A DNA stretch of 64,000 nt from DAOUKH01 sp965207995 (lineage in GTDB: Bacteria > Chloroflexota > Dehalococcoidia > SHYB01), in contig OZ242299.1 of NCBI GenBank assembly GCA_965207995.1, positions 2,170,001 through 2,234,000 on the forward strand, read 5' to 3'. Position 1 is the stretch's first letter. Each line of letters begins with the position of its first letter. The notes under the pieces were generated by a model, which was not told the DNA's origin, ran no database searches, and saw nothing but the letters and a program-made list of their open reading frames with translations. The translations under genes and the position numbers were made by a program. Positions 1-9,139 of the stretch are shown here, one piece after another.

Positions 1-205
1 TGGGGTCGTTGGCGCGGCAGGCCACGAGGTACGCCGCGGTGCGGCTGCGCAGCTCGCGTCGAAACTGCGTCGGGACCCACCCGGTTGGGAAGCACTCCCG
101 CTCGACCGCCGCCACCTCGGAAATATCGAGGGCGGTCATGGGCCGCGCGAAGTAGGGCATGGGCGGGCGCGGGTCCGCGGCTTCCGACGGTTCGGCTACC
201 GGCAT
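1..205 (-). CDS. RimI-like GNAT N-acetyltransferase (partial, 3' end beyond window)
   Basis: Only the first 68 or so residues are present; the gene runs leftward off the window. The visible part contains VAAVERECFPTGW followed by FRRELRS and AAYLVACR, the arrangement of the N-terminal strand and helix of RimI-type acetyltransferases, which acetylate the N-terminal alanine of ribosomal protein S18. The acetyl-CoA binding loop lies outside the window, so the exact GNAT subfamily is not proven. Two in-frame ATGs are possible, at 205 and at 160; the second gives the family-like start MPYFARPMT. Neither has a clear ribosome binding site, so the start is uncertain. The gene follows the ABC ATPase on the same strand after an 80-base gap. 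Confidence 0.6.
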   Translation of the reverse strand, partial: MPVAEPSEAADPRPPMPYFARPMTALDISEVAAVERECFPTGWVPTQFRRELRSRTAAYLVACRANDP

Positions 206-284
206 CTGGGCGCGGATTTTATCACAGGGGACAGTCCGGACAGCGGGGAGCGGGCGATTCGTGAATCGCGCCTGCGGAGGACCC

Positions 285-1001
<717 letters not shown>

Positions 1002-1079
1002 GCGGGGCACCTCACCGGCCGACCCTCTGAAGGGGCGTCTCTACTCTACTGGAGTGTGAAGGATTTCTCAATCGACGGA

Positions 1080-2192
1080 CTAAGGAGCCTGGAGGGCGTC
1101 GATGACCGCTGCCCCCATCGCTTCGGTGTCGACGGTGCGCTCGCCTTGCCCGGCGATGTCGGGGGTGCGCAGACCGGCGCGCAGTACTGCTTCCACCGCG
1201 GCCTCGATCGCGGCAGCGGCGGCAGGTTGCGCCAGGGAATAGCGGAGCATGAGCGCCACGCTCAAGATCATGGCAAGGGGGTTCGCCTTCCCTTGGCCGG
1301 CGATGTCGGGGGCGCTGCCGTGGATCGGCTCGTAGAGGCCGAAAGTGCGTCCGGCCTTGGGGCCGCGAGCGGCGATGCCCTTGCCTCCCAGACTCGCCGA
1401 GGGGAGCATCCCCATCGACCCCGCCAGCACCGCCGCCTCGTCGGTGAGGATGTCGCCGAAGGTGTTCTCGGTGACGATGACGTCGAACTCGGCGGGCGAC
1501 CGTACGAGGTTCATCGCCGCGGTGTCGACGAGCATGTGCGTGAGGGCGACGTCGGGGTATTCGGCGGCGACTTCCGTCGTGATCTCCCGCCAGAGGCGCG
1601 AGGTCTCCAGGATGTTGGCCTTGTCGACGGAGGTGAGCTTCTTGCGCCGTCCACGGGCCAGCTCGAAGCCGGTGCGGACGACGCGCTCGACCTCTTGCTC
1701 GGTGTAGGCCATGGCGTCGATGGCGCGCCGTCCCCGCGTCGTGCTCCAGCGTTTCTTGGGCTTGCCGAAGTAGAGCCCGCCGATCAGCTCGCGGACCACA
1801 AGGAGGTCGAGGCCTTCCAGGAGATGGGGCCGCAGCGGCGTCGCATCGATAAGCTCGGGGTAGCTGCTCACGGGACGGAGGTTGGCGAAGAGCCGGAGGT
1901 CCTGGCGGAGCTTGAGTAGGCCGGCTTCTGGGCGGGTCTTCGCTCTGGGGTCGTCCCACTTCGGGCCGCCGACGGCGCCGAGGAGTACGGCATCGGCGCG
2001 GCGGCACATGGCGACGGTGTTGTCGGAGAGGGCTTCGCCGGTGGCGTCGATGGCGCAGCCGCCGATCAGACCCTCGTGGTAGCGGATGTCGTAGCCGAAG
2101 AGCTCCGCGGCGCGGTCGAGGACGCGGCGTCCTTGGGCGACGACTTCCGGCCCGATGCCGTCGCCGGGGAGGAGGGCGATGGTGAACTTCAA
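1080..2192 (-). CDS. leuB: 3-isopropylmalate dehydrogenase
   Basis: LeuB, 370 residues, oxidises and decarboxylates (2R,3S)-3-isopropylmalate to 2-oxoisocaproate with NAD+, the third step of leucine synthesis. Family motifs: LLPGDGIGPEV at the N-terminus, LFANLRPV, VRELIGGLYFG, the SVDKANIL lysine segment, VDTAAMNLV, ENTFGDILTDEAA with metal-binding aspartates, GSMGMLPSASLG and the NAD-binding YEPIHGSAPDIAG. The start is TTG at 2192, two bases beyond the leuC stop (2195-2197), with a GAGG about 8 bases upstream; no ATG is available in frame nearby. The tight coupling implies translation linked to leuC. It is the last gene of the ilv-leu operon. The same reading frame stays open far upstream inside leuC, which is a G+C artefact. 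Confidence 0.96.
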   Translation of the reverse strand: MKFTIALLPGDGIGPEVVAQGRRVLDRAAELFGYDIRYHEGLIGGCAIDATGEALSDNTVAMCRRADAVLLGAVGGPKWDDPRAKTRPEAGLLKLRQDLRLFANLRPVSSYPELIDATPLRPHLLEGLDLLVVRELIGGLYFGKPKKRWSTTRGRRAIDAMAYTEQEVERVVRTGFELARGRRKKLTSVDKANILETSRLWREITTEVAAEYPDVALTHMLVDTAAMNLVRSPAEFDVIVTENTFGDILTDEAAVLAGSMGMLPSASLGGKGIAARGPKAGRTFGLYEPIHGSAPDIAGQGKANPLAMILSVALMLRYSLAQPAAAAAIEAAVEAVLRAGLRTPDIAGQGERTVDTEAMGAAVIDALQAP

Positions 2193-2194
2193 CG

Positions 2195-3592
2195 CTATGC
2201 CCTCACGTCGACGAAGCGGCCCTCGATGGCCGCCGCCGCCGCCATCGCGGGGCTGACGAGATGTGTACGGCCGCCCTTGCCCTGGCGGCCCTCGAAGTTG
2301 CGGTTCGAGGTCGAGGCGCAGCGCTGGCCCTCGGCGAGGATGTCGGGGTTCATGCCGAGGCACATAGAGCAGCCGGCCTCCCGCCAGTCGAAGCCGGCGT
2401 CGCGGAAGATGGCGTCGAGGCCCTCGGCCTCGGCCTGTTGCTTCACGGCGAACGAGCCGGGGACGATCATCGCGGACACGCGGTCGTGCACCTGCTTGCC
2501 CTCGACGATCTCGGCGACGGCCCGCATGTCTTCGATGCGCGCGTTGGTGCAGGAGCCGATGAAGGCGCGGTCGATGGGTATCTCGGTGATCGGCGTGCCG
2601 GGCTCCAGGCCCATGTAGTCGAGGGCTCGGCGTATGGCGGTGCGGTCGGCCTCGGAGTCGGCCTCCTCCGGATCGGGCACGGCGCCGGTGACGGGGATGA
2701 CCTGGCCGGGGTTGACCCCCCACGTGACGTTGGGGGCGATGCCGGCGGCGTCGATCTCGACGACCCGGTCGAAGACGGCGCCCTCGTCGGTGGCGAGTTG
2801 CCGCCACCGGTCGGCGGCCTCGTCGAACGCGGCGCCCTGCGGCGCCTCGGCGCGGCCTCGGAGGTAGTCGAACGTCGTCTCGTCGGGCGCGACCATGCCG
2901 GCGCGCGCGCCGCCCTCGATGGACATGTTGCAGACGGTCATGCGGCCCTCCATCGAGAGTCCGCGAATCGCCTCGCCGGTGTACTCGATGACGTAGCCGG
3001 CGGCGCCGGAGACGCCGATCTCGCCGATGACGGCGAGGATGATGTCCTTGGCACTGACGCCGTTGGGCAGGGGCCCGTTGAGCCGGACCTCCATCGTCTT
3101 GGGCTTGGCCTGCACCAGGCACTGCGTGGCGAGGACGTGCTCGACTTCCGACGTGCCGATGCCGAAGGCGAGCGCCCCGAAGGCTCCATGTGTCGCGGTG
3201 TGGCTGTCGCCGCAGACGATGGTCTTCCCCGGCTGTGTCGCGCCGCGCTCGGGGCCGATGACGTGCACGATGCCCTGCCCTTCGCTGTGGATGTCGTAGT
3301 AGGGCAGCTCGTAGCGGCGGGCGTTCTCGTCCAGCGTCTCCATCTGCTGCACCGCGATGGGGTCGGTCGAGGGCCGAGAGCGCTCCCAGGTGGGGACGTT
3401 GTGGTCGACCGTCGCGATGGTGAGGTCCGGGCGGCGCACGCCGCGCCCCGCCAGCCGCAGGCCCTCGAAGGCCTGCGGCGAGGTGACCTCGTGGACGAGG
3501 TGCAGGTCGATGTAGATCAGGGCCGGCTTGCCCGGCTCCTGATGGACGACGTGGGCGTCCCAAATTTTCTCGAACATCGTCCGAGGCGGCAT
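2195..3592 (-). CDS. leuC: 3-isopropylmalate dehydratase large subunit
   Basis: LeuC, 465 residues, isomerises 2-isopropylmalate to 3-isopropylmalate through isopropylmaleate, using a [4Fe-4S] cluster. The three cluster cysteines are visible in FIGSCTN and CSMCLGMN near the C-terminus. CGDSHTATHGAFGALAFGIGTSEVEH and the final NRNFEGRQGKGG are hallmarks of bacterial LeuC. The start ATG at 3592 has GAGGAG six bases upstream. The enzyme needs the small subunit LeuD, yet leuB follows immediately and no leuD-like segment is fused to LeuC or found elsewhere in the window. The leuA-leuC spacer contains a very stable hairpin. Confidence 0.97.
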   Translation of the reverse strand: MPPRTMFEKIWDAHVVHQEPGKPALIYIDLHLVHEVTSPQAFEGLRLAGRGVRRPDLTIATVDHNVPTWERSRPSTDPIAVQQMETLDENARRYELPYYDIHSEGQGIVHVIGPERGATQPGKTIVCGDSHTATHGAFGALAFGIGTSEVEHVLATQCLVQAKPKTMEVRLNGPLPNGVSAKDIILAVIGEIGVSGAAGYVIEYTGEAIRGLSMEGRMTVCNMSIEGGARAGMVAPDETTFDYLRGRAEAPQGAAFDEAADRWRQLATDEGAVFDRVVEIDAAGIAPNVTWGVNPGQVIPVTGAVPDPEEADSEADRTAIRRALDYMGLEPGTPITEIPIDRAFIGSCTNARIEDMRAVAEIVEGKQVHDRVSAMIVPGSFAVKQQAEAEGLDAIFRDAGFDWREAGCSMCLGMNPDILAEGQRCASTSNRNFEGRQGKGGRTHLVSPAMAAAAAIEGRFVDVRA

Positions 3593-3620
3593 CGTGGTCT
3601 CCTCAGGCGCGCCCCACGCG

Positions 3621-3647
3621 CCGGTGCGGCGTCACGCCGCACCGGCT
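3621..3647. other. 13-bp perfect inverted repeat between leuA and leuC
   Basis: The spacer between the leuA stop and the leuC start holds GCCGGTGCGGCGT, one C, then its exact reverse complement. In the mRNA this gives a strong hairpin with a three- or four-base loop. There is no T-run on either strand, so it is not a standard intrinsic terminator. A role as an RNA processing or stability site, or as a partial attenuator between leuA and leuC, is inference. Confidence 0.6.
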
Positions 3648-3658
3648 GGGCGGTCGGA

Positions 3659-5239
3659 CTAGGGGCCGGAGCGCACCGCCTCCGCCGCGCGGGGGGCGTC
3701 GAGGTTGGCGAGGAGGCGGTTGTAGGCGTTCACGTAGGCCTTGGCGCTGGACACGATGATGTCCGTCGAGGAGCCGCGGCCCACGTAGGTCATGCCGTTC
3801 CGCTCGATCCGCACCATCACTTCACCGAGGGCGTCGATGCCCTCGGTGACCGAGTTGACGGCGTACTCTTCGAGGGTGACCTCTTCGCCGATGATGCGGT
3901 CGACGGCCTTGAAGCAGGCGTCCACGGGACCCGTTCCCGTCGCGGCCTCCTGGAAGATTTCGCCGGTGGGGCCGATGATCCGCACCGTCGCGGTGGGGAT
4001 CTCGTGGCTGCCGCAGGCGACCTGCACGTGGTCGAGGCGGTAGTCCTCCTGGATCGCGCGCAGCTCGTCGGAGACGAGCGAGATGAGGTCGTGGTCGTTG
4101 ATCTCCTTCTTCTTCTCCGCGACGGTCTGGAAGCGCTCAAAGGCGCGCATCAGGCCGTCATCGTCGAGGCGGAAGCCGAGCTCCTCCAACCGCATTCGGA
4201 AGGCGTGACGCCCGCTGAGCTTGCCCAGCACCAGCGAGGTGCTGAGGCCGATCTCGCGCGGGTTCATGATCTCGTAGGTCGAGCGGTCCTTCAGGATGCC
4301 GTCCTGGTGGATGCCGGAGGCGTGCCGGAAGGCGTTCTTGCCCACGATGGCCTTGTTAGGCTGGACGGAGAAGCCGGTGTGCTCGCTGACGAGCCGGCTG
4401 GCGCGGACGATGTTGGTCGTGTCGACGTTGGTGGTCAGGTCGTAGGTGTCGCCACGGGTGCGGATGGCCATGACGACCTCTTCCAAAGAGGCGTTGCCCG
4501 CCCGCTCGCCGATGCCGTTGACGGTGCACTCGATCTGCCGGGCCCCGGCGCGCACGGCGGCGAGGCTGTTCGCCACCGCGAGGCCGAGGTCGTTGTGGCA
4601 GTGCACCGAGATGACGGCCTTGTCGATGTTGCGGACGTTCTCGTTGATGCCCGCGATGAGCTGGTAGAACTCCTCCGGGGTGGTGTAGCCCACGGTGTCG
4701 GGAATGTTAACCGTGGTCGCACCGGCGTCGATGGTGGCCTCGAGCAGGCGGTGGACGTACTCGGGGTCGCTGCGGGTGGCGTCCATCGGCGAGAATTCGA
4801 CGTCGTCGCAGTACTCCTTGGCGCGCGCCACGTTCTCGCAGGCCAGCGACAGCACCTCCTCGCGGTCCTTGCGGAGCTGATGGAGGATGTGAATCTCGGA
4901 GCTGGAAAGGAAGACGTGAATGCGCCCGCGGGCGGCGTCGCGCACGCCCTCCCAGGCGGCGTCGACGTCTTTCGGGTTGGCCCGCGCCAGGCCGCAGATG
5001 ATCGGCCCGCGGACCTCTTCGGCGATGCGCTGCACGGCCGAAAGCTCGGCCTGCGAGTTCACCGGAAAACCGGCCTCGATGATGTCCACGCCCAGCCGTT
5101 CGAGCTGGTGCGCGACCTCGAGCTTCTGGTCGGCGGTCATGGTGGCTCCGGCGGCCTGTTCGCCGTCCCGGAGGGTGGTGTCGAAGATCAGGACTCGGCC
5201 GGGGTCTTGTGCCCCGGGCGGTTTATTCGCGGCGTTCAT
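3659..5239 (-). CDS. leuA: 2-isopropylmalate synthase
   Basis: LeuA, 526 residues, condenses acetyl-CoA with 2-oxoisovalerate, the committing step of leucine synthesis. The TIM-barrel catalytic domain (about residues 15-285) opens with FDTTLRDGEQAAGATM and contains the metal-binding HCHNDLGLA and NGIGERAGNASLEEV. A linker with NAFRHASGIHQDGILK leads to the C-terminal regulatory domain (about 385-510: VACGSHEIPTATVRI, GTGPVDACFKAVDRI, GRGSSTDIIVSSAKAY), the part that binds leucine for feedback inhibition in this family. The start ATG 5239 is preceded by a GGGGGA sequence. It sits between ilvC and leuC in one leftward operon, so it is expected to follow the T-box of ilvB unless the 136-base ilvC-leuA gap has its own signals. 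Confidence 0.97.
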   Translation of the reverse strand: MNAANKPPGAQDPGRVLIFDTTLRDGEQAAGATMTADQKLEVAHQLERLGVDIIEAGFPVNSQAELSAVQRIAEEVRGPIICGLARANPKDVDAAWEGVRDAARGRIHVFLSSSEIHILHQLRKDREEVLSLACENVARAKEYCDDVEFSPMDATRSDPEYVHRLLEATIDAGATTVNIPDTVGYTTPEEFYQLIAGINENVRNIDKAVISVHCHNDLGLAVANSLAAVRAGARQIECTVNGIGERAGNASLEEVVMAIRTRGDTYDLTTNVDTTNIVRASRLVSEHTGFSVQPNKAIVGKNAFRHASGIHQDGILKDRSTYEIMNPREIGLSTSLVLGKLSGRHAFRMRLEELGFRLDDDGLMRAFERFQTVAEKKKEINDHDLISLVSDELRAIQEDYRLDHVQVACGSHEIPTATVRIIGPTGEIFQEAATGTGPVDACFKAVDRIIGEEVTLEEYAVNSVTEGIDALGEVMVRIERNGMTYVGRGSSTDIIVSSAKAYVNAYNRLLANLDAPRAAEAVRSGP

Positions 5240-5375
5240 GCGTTCCCCCTTGAAAAACGCCAGGTGTGCTCAACTTTCGTTCCGTTGATGGTCGAAGAAG
5301 TATTACCCCCCGCGGGGGAGCAGGAGGCTGCAGCGAGTGCGAAGGATGAACCGTTTCATCTGAGTTGTCTTCCCG

Positions 5376-6383
5376 CTATTTCGCCGATTCAGGTTTCTTC
5401 AACCACTTCATCATGGAACGGAGCTCCTCGCCGACCTGCTCGACCTGGTGCTCGGTGTCGCGTTTGCGCAGGGTGCGGAAGCCCTCGCCGCCTTCCCGCG
5501 ACTCGGTGATCCACTCCTTGGCGAAGGTGCCGTCCTGGATCTCGGCCAGCACCTTGCGCATCTCCTTGCGCACGCCGTCGCCGATCACGCGCGGGCCGCG
5601 GGTGTAGTCGCCGTACTCCGCAGTGTCGCTCACGGAGTAGCGCATGTAGTTGAGCCCGCCCTCGTACATCAGGTCGACGATGAGCTTGAGCTCGTGGAGG
5701 GTCTCGAAGTAGGCGACTTCGGGCTGATAGCCCGCCTCGACGAGGGTCTCGAAGCCGTTCTTCACCAGCGAGGAGACGCCGCCGCAGAGGACGGTCTGCT
5801 CGCCGAAGAGGTCGGTCTCGGTCTCTTCGAGGAAGGTGGTTTCCAGGACGCCGGCGCGGGTCGCGCCCACGCCCTTGCCGTAGGCGAGCGCGTTGGCCTT
5901 GGCGTTGCCGGAGGCGTCCTGCTCGATGGCGAGGAGGGCGGGGACGCCCGACCCCTCCTGGAACACCTCGCGCATCCGGTGACCGGGGGCCTTGGGTGCG
6001 ATCATGCTGACGTCGACGAAGTCGGGGGGCACGATTTCCTTGAAGTGGATGTTGAAGCCGTGGGCGAACATGAGGGTATCGCCGGGCCGAAGGTGTTCCT
6101 TGATTTCCTTCTGGTAGACGTCGGCCTGGATGGTGTCGTGGACGAGGATCATCACCACGTCCGCGACCTCGGCGGCCTCGGCGACCGTCATGACGGTGAG
6201 GCCCTCGGCCTCCGCTTTCTCCTTGCTCTTGCTGCCCTCGTAGAGGCCGATGACGACGTCGACGCCGGAGTCGTGAAGGTTGAGGGCGTGGGCGTGGCCC
6301 TGGCTTCCGTAGCCGATGACGGCGACCTTCTTGCCTTCGAGCAGGCTGAGATCGGCGTCCTCGTCGTAGTAGATGTTCGCCAT
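5376..6383 (-). CDS. ilvC: Ketol-acid reductoisomerase
   Basis: Class I KARI, 335 residues, converts 2-acetolactate and acetohydroxybutyrate to the dihydroxy acids of valine and isoleucine synthesis with NAD(P)H and Mg2+. The Rossmann fingerprint VIGYGSQGHAHALNL is near the N-terminus, followed by the cofactor loop GLYEGSKSKEK. MIAPKAPGHRMREVF ends the nucleotide domain. The C-terminal knotted domain shows the metal ligands in ETETDLFGEQTVLCGG and in the YFETLHELKLIVDLMYEGG helix. The position before EGSKS in the cofactor loop is Tyr here; the serines that usually hold the NADPH 2'-phosphate are kept, so NADPH is the safer guess. A TAAGGAG precedes the ATG at the usual distance. Confidence 0.97.
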   Translation of the reverse strand: MANIYYDEDADLSLLEGKKVAVIGYGSQGHAHALNLHDSGVDVVIGLYEGSKSKEKAEAEGLTVMTVAEAAEVADVVMILVHDTIQADVYQKEIKEHLRPGDTLMFAHGFNIHFKEIVPPDFVDVSMIAPKAPGHRMREVFQEGSGVPALLAIEQDASGNAKANALAYGKGVGATRAGVLETTFLEETETDLFGEQTVLCGGVSSLVKNGFETLVEAGYQPEVAYFETLHELKLIVDLMYEGGLNYMRYSVSDTAEYGDYTRGPRVIGDGVRKEMRKVLAEIQDGTFAKEWITESREGGEGFRTLRKRDTEHQVEQVGEELRSMMKWLKKPESAK

Positions 6384-6426
6384 GTGTGCTCCTTACGGAT
6401 TCGGCGCGCGGGCGGTCCGGCTCGCG

Positions 6427-6978
6427 CTATTTGGCCCTACGCTCTCCAGGCTTCAGAGGCTCCTTCTTGCCTCGCGGGACGGCGACGCTGCCCGTCCGCA
6501 TCACTTCCGAGATGCCGAAGCCCTTCAGCAGGGTGAGAAACGATTCGATCTTGTGCTCGTCGCCGGTTACCTCGACGATCACCGAGTCGGAGGAGACGTC
6601 GACGATCTTGGCGCGGTAGAGCTCGACGATCTGGACGACCTCCGAGCGCAGCGCCGACGTAGCGGCCCTGATCTTAATCAACGCGAGCTCGCGGGCGACG
6701 ATATCCTCGTCGCTCAGGTCGGTGACCTTCACCACCTCGATGACCTTGCGCAGCTGCTTGGTGACCTGCTCCACGACCTCGGTCTGGTCGGTGTCGATGA
6801 CGAAGGTCATACGGGACTGGTTGGGTGTCTCGCTGCGGCCCACGGCGAGGCTGGCGATGTTGAAGCCGCGCCGCCGGAACATGCTGGCGATGCGGTTCAG
6901 GACGCCGGGCCGGTCGAGCACCTGTGCCGTGATGGTGTGCTTGTGGCTGCCGTTGCTGAAACCGTTGGTGGAGGTCAC
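6427..6978 (-). CDS. ilvN: Acetolactate synthase small (regulatory) subunit
   Basis: A 183-residue regulatory subunit that binds the catalytic IlvB and carries valine feedback control. The N-terminal ACT domain is clear (HTITAQVLDRPGVLNRIASMF, FNIASLAVGRSETPNQSRMTFVI), followed by the second ferredoxin-like domain (RELALIKIRA, IVDVSSDSVIVEVTG, FGISEVMRTGSVAVPRG). The start is a GTG at 6978 that overlaps the ilvB stop in the sequence GTGA, a four-base overlap typical of translational coupling. An upstream open frame continues inside ilvB but does not encode ilvN-like sequence. Confidence 0.95.
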   Translation of the reverse strand: MTSTNGFSNGSHKHTITAQVLDRPGVLNRIASMFRRRGFNIASLAVGRSETPNQSRMTFVIDTDQTEVVEQVTKQLRKVIEVVKVTDLSDEDIVARELALIKIRAATSALRSEVVQIVELYRAKIVDVSSDSVIVEVTGDEHKIESFLTLLKGFGISEVMRTGSVAVPRGKKEPLKPGERRAK

Positions 6979-8684
6979 GTCGAGGCGTCCTTTGAATCGA
7001 CCAGCCGCTGTTCGGGCGGCGTTTCGAGCATTTCGTTGACCGAGGCCCCGGCGGGGATCATCGGGTAGACGTTCTCCTCCGACTCGACGACGAAGTCGAT
7101 GAGCACCGGCCCCTTGATGGACTGGGCTTCCTCGATGATCGGGCGGACGTCGGCCTTCTTGGAGACCTTGAAGCCCGTCATGTTGTAGGCCTCGGCGAGC
7201 TTCACGAAGTCCGGGTTGAAGAACCGGGTCTCCACGTAGTCCTTCTCGTAGAAGAACTCCTGCCACTGGCGGACCATGCCGTGGAAGCCGTTGTTGAAGA
7301 TGGCGAACTTGATGTCGATGTTGTGCTCGACGATGGTCGCCAGTTCTTGGAGGGTCATCTGGAAGCCGCCGTCGCCGCAGATCGACCAGACCGTATCCTC
7401 GGGCCTGCCGACCTTGGCGCCGAGGGCAGCGGGGACCTCGAAGCCCATCGTGCCCAGGCCGCCGGAGGTGATGAACGAGCCCGGCTTCACGTAGTTGAAG
7501 TGCTGCGCCGCCCACATCTGGTGCTGGCCCACGCCGGTGACGATGATGGCGTCGCCCTGGGTGACCTCCGAGATCTGGCGGCAGATGTACTGCGGCAGCA
7601 CCAAGTCGGTGTCCTTGATGACGTGCGAGGGGTGATCACGCTTCAGCTCTTCGACATGGTTGACCCAATCGACGTGAGTGCGCGGCTCGACCTGCTGGTT
7701 GAGCTGGCCGAGCACGAGCTTCACGTCTCCCACCACGGGCACCGTGGTGCGGACGCTCTTGTCGATTTCCGCCGGGTCGATGTCGATGTGAATGATCTTG
7801 GCGTTGGGAGCGAAGTCCTCCACGCGGCCCACGACGCGGTCGTCGAAGCGCATGCCGATGCCGATGATGACGTCGGCCTCGTCGATGGCGATGTTGGCGT
7901 AGGCCATGCCGTGCATGCCGGGCATGCCGACGGAGAGGACGTGGTTTTCGGGGAAGCCGCTGATGCCGAGCAGGGTCGTGATGACCGGGATCTGCGCCTT
8001 CTCCGCCAACTCCTTCAACTCGTCGTAGGCGTTGGAGATGATGACGCCGTGGCCGGCGATGATCACGGGACGTTCCGCCTCGCCGATCAGCTTGGCCGCC
8101 TTCTTGATCTGCGCCGGGTGTCCAGGCATGTGGGGGTTGTAGCCGGGCAGGTCGACGGTCTCGGGATAGACGAACTCGACCTCTTCCTGCTGGACGTCTT
8201 TCGGGATGTCGATCAAGACCGGGCCGGGGCGCCCCGTCCGCGCGATGTGGAAGGCTTCCTTGATCGTGCCCGCGAGTTCGGCGGGGTCCATGACCAGGTA
8301 GTTGTGCTTGGTCACGGGCAGGGTGACGCCGGTGACGTCGGTCTCCTGGAAGGCGTCCTTGCCGATGGCCTTGCGGGGCACTTGGCCGGTGATCGCGACC
8401 ATGGGCACGGAGTCCATCATGGCGTTGGCGAGGCCGGTGACGAGGTTGGTCGCCCCCGGGCCGGAGGTGGCCCAGCAGACGCCGACGTCGCCCGTGGCGC
8501 GCGCGTAGCCGTCGGCGGCGTGGGAGGCCGCCTGCTCGTGCCGTACCAGGATGTGGCGAAGTCCGGGGTACTCGGGGAGGGTCTGGTAGAGCGGAAGAAT
8601 CGCCCCGCCGAGCAGCCCGAAGATGGTGTCGACGCCCTCTTTCAGGAGCGCCTCGCAAACGATCTGGGACCCTGTGCGTTTCAT
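6975..8684 (-). CDS. ilvB: Acetolactate synthase large (catalytic) subunit
   Basis: A 569-residue thiamine-diphosphate enzyme that makes 2-acetolactate from pyruvate, or 2-aceto-2-hydroxybutyrate from pyruvate and 2-oxobutyrate. The N-terminal half has GLLGGAILPLYQ, the catalytic glutamate region LVRHEQAASHAADGYARATG and SGPGATNLVTGLA. The central FAD-binding-like domain includes AGHGVIISNA and IGIGMRFDDRV. The thiamine-diphosphate motif GDGGFQMTLQELATIVEHNIDIKFAIFNN is in the C-terminal third. It is the first gene after the T-box leader, so it and the five genes downstream should be turned on when charged tRNA-Leu is scarce. Confidence 0.97.
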   Translation of the reverse strand: MKRTGSQIVCEALLKEGVDTIFGLLGGAILPLYQTLPEYPGLRHILVRHEQAASHAADGYARATGDVGVCWATSGPGATNLVTGLANAMMDSVPMVAITGQVPRKAIGKDAFQETDVTGVTLPVTKHNYLVMDPAELAGTIKEAFHIARTGRPGPVLIDIPKDVQQEEVEFVYPETVDLPGYNPHMPGHPAQIKKAAKLIGEAERPVIIAGHGVIISNAYDELKELAEKAQIPVITTLLGISGFPENHVLSVGMPGMHGMAYANIAIDEADVIIGIGMRFDDRVVGRVEDFAPNAKIIHIDIDPAEIDKSVRTTVPVVGDVKLVLGQLNQQVEPRTHVDWVNHVEELKRDHPSHVIKDTDLVLPQYICRQISEVTQGDAIIVTGVGQHQMWAAQHFNYVKPGSFITSGGLGTMGFEVPAALGAKVGRPEDTVWSICGDGGFQMTLQELATIVEHNIDIKFAIFNNGFHGMVRQWQEFFYEKDYVETRFFNPDFVKLAEAYNMTGFKVSKKADVRPIIEEAQSIKGPVLIDFVVESEENVYPMIPAGASVNEMLETPPEQRLVDSKDAST

Positions 8685-8731
8685 CTCTTCCTTCTCTTCG
8701 CCCCTATCGCTTCGTTCCGGCCGCAGGATGC

Positions 8732-8758
8732 AAAAAACCCGTCCCAGCTAGGGACGGG
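8732..8758 (-). terminator. Intrinsic terminator of the T-box leader
   Basis: Transcribed leftward, CCCGUCCC-UAGCU-GGGACGGG forms a GC-rich hairpin followed at once by six U. It sits just downstream of the T-box sequence, which is the normal place for the competing terminator of a transcriptional T-box switch, and about 50 bases before the ilvB start. Confidence 0.93.
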
Positions 8759-8983
8759 ATTTCTTCCCGCGGTACCACCCTAATTCCCTCAGACCTCTTT
8801 CCGCCGAGGGCCCTCGCTCCGGCTGTAACGGGCCGTCCCGCCGTCCTACGCACCCGTGAACCGGGCTTCAGATCGGACGCTCCAGGACGAGTTCGGGGCT
8901 CGGTCCTACCGGCTCGCACCGCCCGCCGGCTCTCTCCAAGTCCGGAGGCCCCTACTACTTCCCTTCGCAGCGTATCGCCTAAC
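8732..8983 (-). promoter_or_regulatory. T-box riboswitch leader (Leu specifier CUC) of the ilv-leu operon
   Basis: On the minus strand the leader has all T-box parts in order. Stem I contains AAGUAGUA and an AGAGAGCCGG...GGUGCGAGCCGG arm. GGGGC pairs with GCCCC, and the AGUA/GAA internal-loop strands flank the specifier. The three bases after GAA are CUC (plus coordinates 8889-8891), a leucine codon, followed by a purine. The T-box AGGGUGGUACCGCG is exact (8768-8781). Its UGGU would pair with an NCCA end having A as discriminator base, as tRNA-Leu has. A terminator follows. Uncharged tRNA-Leu should favour the antiterminator and expression of ilvB-ilvN-ilvC-leuA-leuC-leuB. Confidence 0.95.
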
Positions 8984-8989
8984 CTGTTG

Positions 8990-9018
8990 AGTCTACCACG
9001 CGAGTTATGCACAGTCAA
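8990..9018 (-). promoter_or_regulatory. Promoter of the ilv-leu operon
   Basis: Minus-strand -35 TTGACT (9013-9018) and -10 TAGACT (8990-8995) are separated by exactly 17 bases. Transcription would begin near 8983, right where the T-box stem I starts, which supports the call. Confidence 0.8.
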
Positions 9019-9068
9019 CGCAAGCGGGGGCTTGTCAAACCTGTTGGGCCCCGCCCGCGGCCCGCCGT

Positions 9069-9097
9069 TTGTCGCCCGCCCGCGCCGGTGCTAGACT
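9069..9097 (+). promoter_or_regulatory. Promoter of the PAC2-family gene
   Basis: -35 TTGTCG (9069-9074), 17-base spacer, -10 TAGACT (9092-9097). The -10 box is identical to that of the divergent ilv-leu promoter. A GGAGGCG lies just before the start codon at 9140. Confidence 0.6.
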
Positions 9098-9139
9098 TCG
9101 ACCAAGATTCGCGCCTTCGTTGGAGCGGGAGGCGATCCC

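Noticed and set aside
2192..2200. A hidden or fused leuD between leuC and leuB
   Set aside because: LeuC ends at its usual length and leuB starts two bases later; there is no room for a 200-residue protein.
1080..3563. An 827-codon minus-strand frame suggesting a LeuC-LeuB-type fusion
   Set aside because: Only the part from 2192 down encodes LeuB. The upstream part is out-of-frame leuC sequence rich in Arg, Gly and Pro, and leuC has its own stop at 2195.
5240..5375. A second attenuator or terminator between ilvC and leuA
   Set aside because: CCCCCGCGGGGG can form a hairpin, but it is short, its T-rich tail is poor, and there is no leader peptide or second T-box.
2261..5509. A 1082-codon open frame on the plus strand opposite leuC and leuA
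   Set aside because: It is antisense to two unmistakable genes and its composition is what high-G+C third-codon bias gives on the other strand.
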